Source: an uncultured Oscillospiraceae bacterium
GTDB taxonomy: Bacteria > Bacillota > Clostridia > Oscillospirales > Acutalibacteraceae
Length of the DNA: 64,000 bases
NCBI GenBank assembly: GCA_902492455.1
Contig: CABULH010000011.1
Span: forward strand, 65,299-129,298
Reading direction: 5' to 3'
In this document: positions 60,797 through 64,000 of the stretch, piece by piece
How positions within the stretch are numbered: the stretch's first letter is position 1
Layout of the letters: each line of letters opens with the position of its first letter
Program-made: the position numbers and the translations under genes
The notes under the pieces: generated by a model
What the model was told of the DNA's origin: nothing
What the model saw: only the letters and a program-made list of their open reading frames with translations
The model's database searches: none

Positions 60797-60953
60797 TAAA
60801 CCCGCATGAACACTAGGTTTGTGCGGGTTTTTGTTTTGCTCTTACGCCCCCTCTCTTTGGTTTTGGTCGTTATTTGGTCGTTATTGCTGCAAAAACACCC
60901 ACAAATAAGAGAGCGGGCAGCAGGGTATTCCCCATGCTTCCCGCTCGTCTTTT
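60797..60953 (+). repeat. Direct repeat, copy 2 (right border of the rhamnose island)
   Basis: Matches 32932-33100 from TAAACCCGCATGAACACTAG to CCCGCTCGTCTTTT with scattered changes and loss of about 12 bases after GCAAAAACA. No tRNA sequence precedes this copy. It carries the same two hairpins; the first (60798-60835) would terminate the rhaA transcript. Confidence 0.9.
60798..60835 (+). terminator. Terminator after rhaA within direct repeat 2
   Basis: AACCCGCA and TGCGGGTT stem followed by TTTTTG, the same hairpin that ends the tRNA transcript in copy 1. Confidence 0.75.
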
Positions 60954-61084
60954 CAGTTGTATATATAAACATGTTGAATATATTGGTAAATCCGTTTCAG
61001 CAGGACAGCGCTGTGGATATTGGCAAGAATCCGGGTAATCTTCTCTTTGTACTCCTTCTCGGACAACAGCTTTCTTTCAGGCAT
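60953..61084 (-). CDS. 43-residue helical protein of a mobile-element remnant
   Basis: MPERKLLSEKEYKEKITRILANIHSAVLLKRIYQYIQHVYIYN, ATG at 61084 after AGGGAAGGGAG. Short basic helical proteins ending in a KRIYQYI-like segment are common in Firmicutes phages and conjugative elements. It overlaps the preceding small ORF by eight bases. The stop lies at the edge of direct repeat 2. Function unknown. Confidence 0.65.
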   Translation of the reverse strand: MPERKLLSEKEYKEKITRILANIHSAVLLKRIYQYIQHVYIYN

Positions 61085-61205
61085 GGCGCGGCTCCCTTCC
61101 CTGTAACCCATGCATAAAGTGATAAAGCAGCATAATTTCCCGCTCGTCAAAGGTGCACACAGCCGCTATTATCCGGGCCTTATACCATTGGGTTTCTTCA
61201 TTCAT
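61077..61205 (-). CDS. 42-residue ORF filling the gap in the small-gene operon
   Basis: MNEETQWYKARIIAAVCTFDEREIMLLYHFMHGLQGREPRHA, ATG at 61205. It overlaps the preceding gene's stop and the next gene's start by eight bases each, exactly as its neighbours overlap one another, and is charged and helical. This pattern is the evidence for coding; no family recognised. Confidence 0.6.
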   Translation of the reverse strand: MNEETQWYKARIIAAVCTFDEREIMLLYHFMHGLQGREPRHA

Positions 61206-61491
61206 CTGTGCCCACCACCTTCAGCAGAGCGCAGAGCATCTCGGTTCCCACCTTTGGATCAATGCCCTTTCGGTGCATGTGCAGGGCCAGCTTGAGGATA
61301 TTGGGAGGTATCGCTTCATACCGCCGCTTATCCTCTTCAATAGCGTCCAGCAGTTCCATCAGGCTATCCATGTCTATATCGGGGTCGATATATCCGGCAT
61401 ATACAGCGCGCTCTATATCGTACTGGAAGCAAGGCTTTTGACCGGGAATCAGGTGAAAGGTGATCCCGTGGTATACGATGGTTTCATTCAT
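61198..61491 (-). CDS. 97-residue hypothetical protein
   Basis: ATG at 61491 after GGAGG. NETIVYHGITFHLIPGQKPCFQYDIERAVYAGYIDPDIDMDSLMELLDAIEEDKRRYEAIPPNI looks like a compact acidic helical protein. Member of the overlapping minus-strand gene string; starts eight bases inside the preceding gene. No function recognised. Confidence 0.7.
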   Translation of the reverse strand: MNETIVYHGITFHLIPGQKPCFQYDIERAVYAGYIDPDIDMDSLMELLDAIEEDKRRYEAIPPNILKLALHMHRKGIDPKVGTEMLCALLKVVGTDE

Positions 61492-61714
61492 GCCGGATAT
61501 CCTCCTGCAGCTTGCCGATCAGTTTACCGGTCTGGTACAGGCACTTGTTCACCGTGTCCGCCAGGGCCACATAATGTTCATACTGGCAGGAGTATTCCGG
61601 ATTGGGCGTTGTGTCCTCAAACAGATGCCGGGTAATCTCTTCAAACACAGCGCTTCCCCGTTTATGGGATAATTCGATCTCCGTCAGCGCATTGGATAAA
61701 TCATTTTTATTCAT
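61484..61714 (-). CDS. 76-residue hypothetical helical protein
   Basis: ATG at 61714, eight bases after GGGAG (an ATG two codons earlier is also possible). MNKNDLSNALTEIELSHKRGSAVFEEITRHLFEDTTPNPEYSCQYEHYVALADTVNKCLYQTGKLIGKLQEDIRHE is entirely helical. Overlaps both neighbours by eight bases. Probably a mobile-element accessory protein of unknown role. Confidence 0.7.
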   Translation of the reverse strand: MNKNDLSNALTEIELSHKRGSAVFEEITRHLFEDTTPNPEYSCQYEHYVALADTVNKCLYQTGKLIGKLQEDIRHE

Positions 61715-62039
61715 TGCCATTTCTCCCTTCTTGATTCCGGGCGGCTGCCGTGGTATAAGGGACACCGCTCCACATGGGACAATATCGGATTTCTCCGGCG
61801 GTGTCTTCGCGTTTGCCGATGGACAAACGCCCAACTTCTGTGGTATATTTATTATAACAGCCGCTTGCGGTTGTTTCGGATGCTGTCAACCCTTTGCTTT
61901 GGTCGGCGTGGGGGTTGGCTGCTTTTTTATGTATGGTCTTTTCCAGATTTACCGCCCTGCTTAATAGCTTACCAGCAAAGTTCGCATCGTTCCGGCGCAG
62001 GATAGCAAGGATTTCAAGCTCTGCGTTCTGCATCATCAT
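61707..62039 (-). CDS. 110-residue hypothetical protein
   Basis: MMMQNAELEILAILRRNDANFAGKLLSRAVNLEKTIHKKAANPHA at the start is helical and protein-like; the second half (from about residue 55) is lower in recognisable structure. ATG overlaps the previous gene's TGA, and the end overlaps the next start, so translation is coupled. No family recognised. Confidence 0.62.
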   Translation of the reverse strand: MMMQNAELEILAILRRNDANFAGKLLSRAVNLEKTIHKKAANPHADQSKGLTASETTASGCYNKYTTEVGRLSIGKREDTAGEIRYCPMWSGVPYTTAAARNQEGRNGNE

Positions 62040-62311
62040 GCCACTGTAAACCGCCTAACCTCTGTGGATTTGGTGTACTGGTCGTAAATGCTGGGATAGG
62101 TCTCCCGGAAGGCTCTGGAATCAAACCGGCTGGATTTCACCACGGCCCAGCGGATGGTATGCTTCCCGGCCTCCAATATGTCCACACCCTGGCGATCCAT
62201 AACCGCCTTGATCTCGTCCTCCAGTGTGGAAATCTCGTCCGCCAGCTCCGCAGCCATTTGGCGAAGCTCTACCAGCTCCTGAACCTTTTCTTGCAGCTTC
62301 TTTTTGCTCAT
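62036..62311 (-). CDS. Mobile-element hypothetical protein with coiled coil
   Basis: 91 residues from ATG at 62311 (AAAGGAG upstream). KKKLQEKVQELVELRQMAAELADEISTLEDEIKAVMDRQG is a coiled coil; HTIRWAVVKSSRFDSRAFRETYPSIYDQYTKSTEVRRFTV is a small beta-alpha end seen in many Clostridia phage and conjugative-element proteins, some of them Gp157-like. First gene of the six-gene minus-strand string, facing the operator region at 62443-62521. Confidence 0.75.
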   Translation of the reverse strand: MSKKKLQEKVQELVELRQMAAELADEISTLEDEIKAVMDRQGVDILEAGKHTIRWAVVKSSRFDSRAFRETYPSIYDQYTKSTEVRRFTVA

Positions 62312-62442
62312 GGGTTCCACTCCTTTGTTTTATTTGGCGAAGGGTGCCGGTGCGTCTTAGGTACTATAGTCACTCGACGGAGGCTTTCAACCCGAAGTAT
62401 TCCGGCCTTGCCGCTCTCCCTTTCACTGTCTATATTATAGTA

Positions 62443-62521
62443 CATGATATCATGAATATCAATTCGCATTATAGACAAACATGATATCATGTATTTATTG
62501 ATTATTCATGTTTACATGAAT
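62443..62521. promoter_or_regulatory. Divergent operator region with three palindromes
   Basis: CATGATATCATG is present twice (62443-62454 and 62480-62491), both perfect 12-base palindromes; ATTCATG-TTTA-CATGAAT (62504-62521) is a related third site. They lie between divergent genes and the third covers the -35 of the plus-strand promoter. Confidence 0.75.
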
Positions 62522-62539
62522 ATCGATTTGTAGTATACT
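62511..62539 (+). promoter_or_regulatory. Promoter of the ribbon-helix-helix-like gene
   Basis: TTTACA (62511-62516) and TATACT (62534-62539) with a 17-base spacer, followed by GGGGAGG. Confidence 0.8.
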
Positions 62540-62560
62540 GTAATGGGGAGGTGTATGGCT

Positions 62561-62752
62561 ATGGCTACTAAAGCCCATCTTGAAGGAAATAGGCGTTATT
62601 TGGAAAAACAAGATAGTGTACTGATCCGTATTCCCAAAGGCCGCAAGGCAGAGCTGCAAGCCCACGCAGAGGAACAGGGCGAAAGTCTCAACGGCTTCAT
62701 TGTCCGGGCTGTGGATGAAACCATAGAGCGGGACAAAGAGCGGGTGAAATAG
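62561..62752 (+). CDS. Arc/CopG-like ribbon-helix-helix protein
   Basis: 63 residues from ATG at 62561, nine bases after GGGAGG (ATG 62555 is the alternative). MATKAHLEGNRRYLEKQDSVLIRIPKGRKAELQAHAEEQGESLNGFIVRAVDETIERD has the short beta strand (SVLIRIP) and two helices of a ribbon-helix-helix fold. Probably the repressor that binds the CATGATATCATG sites upstream. Confidence 0.8.
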   Translation: MATKAHLEGNRRYLEKQDSVLIRIPKGRKAELQAHAEEQGESLNGFIVRAVDETIERDKERVK

Positions 62753-62775
62753 CCCGCCCATTTTTTATTCAATAA

Positions 62776-62819
62776 ATAACAAATTAGTTATTGACATGTA
62801 ATAACAAATATGTTATAAT
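62776..62819 (+). promoter_or_regulatory. Promoter and twin operators of the toxin-antitoxin pair
   Basis: TTGACA (62791-62796) and TATAAT (62814-62819), 17-base spacer. Two palindromes ATAAC-N6-GTTAT at 62776-62791 and 62801-62816 straddle the -35, a typical antitoxin operator layout. Confidence 0.85.
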
Positions 62820-62848
62820 TCAATTGTAGCAAGGAGGCGCATAACCGG

Positions 62849-63208
62849 ATGTATGATGTCATATTCTATAAAGACAGAACAGGGAACGAACCGATCAAAG
62901 AGTATATCTACGAACTAAAGGCAAAGGCAGCCACCAGTAAACAAGACCGTATTCAATTTGAGAAAATCATGGCCTATATTGGCGCTTTGCAGGAGTATGG
63001 CACACGAATAGGCCAACCACAGGTAAAGCATATTGAGGGAAGTATATGGGAACTGCGCCCGCTCAATAACCGTATATTTTTCTTTTACTGGCAGGATAAT
63101 AAATTCGTATTACTGCACCACTTCATAAAGAAATCGCAGAAAACGCCAACAAAAGAAATAGAGCGGGCCAGATCAAACCTAAAGGATTTTTTGGAAAGGA
63201 GCAAATGA
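62849..63208 (+). CDS. RelE/HigB-type toxin (phage Gp49-like)
   Basis: 119 residues, GGAGG upstream. Family features: MYDVIFYKDRTGNEPIKEYIYEL, then VKHIEGSIWELRPLNNRIFFFYWQDNKFVLLHHFIKKSQKTPTKEIERA, where the core strand motif and the HxFxKKxxKTP element are diagnostic of Gp49-like HigB toxins. It probably cleaves mRNA on the ribosome. Toxin before antitoxin is the HigBA order; the antitoxin overlaps or abuts it. Confidence 0.93.
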   Translation: MYDVIFYKDRTGNEPIKEYIYELKAKAATSKQDRIQFEKIMAYIGALQEYGTRIGQPQVKHIEGSIWELRPLNNRIFFFYWQDNKFVLLHHFIKKSQKTPTKEIERARSNLKDFLERSK

Positions 63209-63210
63209 TA

Positions 63211-63516
63211 ATGAGTATAAATATCAACGGAGAAGAGTTCACCACCTTTAACGATATCATGAATGATGATAGCCTTGTAACTCCGGCAGAACGGGATACA
63301 ATCAACTTTGAGGTTGCCCTGATTGGCAAGCTGATAGAAGCCAGAGAACAAAAAGGGCTTTCGCAAAAGGAATTGGCAGAACTGGCAGGGGTAAAGCAGC
63401 CCGCTATTGCCCGTTTGGAGAGTATGAAAGCCACGCCACAGATTGACACCCTGTTTAAAGTTCTCAAGCCGTTGGGGTATACGTTGGCAATCGTGCCGGA
63501 CACTCCCACAGCTTGA
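63211..63516 (+). CDS. XRE-family antitoxin (HigA-like)
   Basis: 101 residues from ATG at 63211 (AAAGGAG nine bases upstream; ATG 63205 overlapping the toxin stop is possible). N-terminal 35 residues probably bind the toxin; IGKLIEAREQKGLSQKELAELAGVKQPAIARLESMKATPQIDTLFKVLKPLGYTLAIVP is a canonical XRE helix-turn-helix. Neutralises the preceding toxin and should repress the operon at 62776-62816. Confidence 0.93.
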   Translation: MSININGEEFTTFNDIMNDDSLVTPAERDTINFEVALIGKLIEAREQKGLSQKELAELAGVKQPAIARLESMKATPQIDTLFKVLKPLGYTLAIVPDTPTA

Positions 63517-63521
63517 TCCAT

Positions 63522-63550
63522 GCCGCTGCCCTTACGGGTGGCGGCTTTTC
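63522..63550 (+). terminator. Terminator of the toxin-antitoxin operon
   Basis: GCCGCTGCCC and GGGTGGCGGC (two G.U pairs) around TTAC, followed by TTTTC, immediately after the antitoxin stop. Confidence 0.85.
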
Positions 63551-64000
63551 TGTGTCTACGCACAGAATGGAGCGGGCCATATAGCGCACCTTATATTCTC
63601 GCTGACTGTGAAGAATATAACGCGTCTTATAGTTACTTCTGTGCTGCTCCGCAAGGAAACAGTCCACACTATAGAATGGCTTTGGTTCCGTGCAAAAGCA
63701 GATGAATGTATACCGGATTAGTATGAATTCTTGTATTTCTATCCTCCCTAAAAAGGCGCTGTGCCCATTTAAGGAGATTTTTTCGCGTGAAGGGTTGCCA
63801 CGGTTTATATGATGCTTCCCGAAACATTATGAGGCCGGGGGGTATAAGAGATATGGGAGGCCCTAAAAAGGATATGGCTGTGAGTAAGCCCCCCCGGTGG
63901 TATGGGTGGAGCAAGAGCGGGTTCCCGAATACCACATACACCCTGAAATTTGCGATAAATCTTAGAAATGAGAATTTAGCCTATCCTAAGATTTCCAAGG
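63551..64000. other. Right end without a recognisable gene
   Basis: About 450 bases. A 90-codon minus-strand frame (63669-63941) and shorter plus-strand frames have no clear ribosome binding site or protein-like composition. It may be the start of a gene that continues beyond the window. Confidence 0.5.

Noticed and set aside
63669..63941. 90-codon minus-strand frame at the right end
   Set aside because: No ribosome binding site, proline- and leucine-rich without structure; could be background.
1..64000. CRISPR array or rRNA genes
   Set aside because: No regularly spaced short repeats of CRISPR type and no rRNA sequence was seen on either strand.

Overview
The window looks like a chromosomal segment of a GC-rich anaerobic, spore-forming Firmicute of class Clostridia, probably near Oscillospiraceae/Ruminococcaceae. 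This is inferred from conserved gene orders (infC-rpmI-rplT; dprA-topA-trmFO; plsX-acp-rnc; yhbY-nadD), a SpoIID-like protein, a GlpA/GlpB/DUF1667-type dehydrogenase operon and strong AGGAGG ribosome binding sites. No database search was possible, so the taxonomy is inference.

Layout. 1-10.65 kb (minus strand) is housekeeping: infC (apparent AUA start, behind a promoter, leader and attenuator), rpmI, rplT, a SpoU methyltransferase, dprA, topA, trmFO, plsX, an acyl-carrier-like protein without the usual phosphopantetheine serine, rnc, yhbY and a nadD-yqeK fusion cut by the window edge. 11-15.2 kb (plus) is an overlapping four-gene operon: a small-molecule kinase, two FAD oxidoreductases and a DUF1667 protein. 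15.2-32.5 kb is GC-rich accessory DNA: an XRE regulator between two copies of a hairpin repeat, a MacB/BceAB-like ABC exporter, a YtrA-type regulator with its ABC exporter, sfsA, a SpoIID/peptidoglycan-binding protein, a sialidase-like lipoprotein, a structured leader in front of a 60-residue ORF, an ECF sigma factor with a membrane partner, a phosphodiester glycosidase, a glycosyltransferase and a TPR protein.

At 32.7 kb a tRNA-Thr(TGT) follows two tandem 61-bp partial copies of its own 5' end. Straight after it starts a 27.9-kb, visibly more AT-rich island (about 33.1-60.8 kb) bracketed by imperfect direct repeats of about 160 bp. The island is a rhamnose-polysaccharide utilisation locus: an AraC regulator, two GH78 alpha-L-rhamnosidases, a beta-helix lipoprotein, a SASA-type esterase, a wall-anchored protein, two complete sets of ABC importer permeases with two very different binding proteins but no ATPase, an NHL/TPR protein, a YIP1-like protein, a DUF5696 protein and L-rhamnose isomerase. 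The likely flow is surface deacetylation and depolymerisation, oligosaccharide import powered by an ATPase encoded elsewhere, cytoplasmic GH78 release of rhamnose, then RhaA. Rhamnulokinase and aldolase are not in the window.

60.9-63.5 kb is a remnant of a mobile element: six tightly overlapping small minus-strand genes, a divergent ribbon-helix-helix-like gene separated from them by palindromic operators, and a HigBA-like toxin-antitoxin pair. The last 450 bases hold nothing I recognise.
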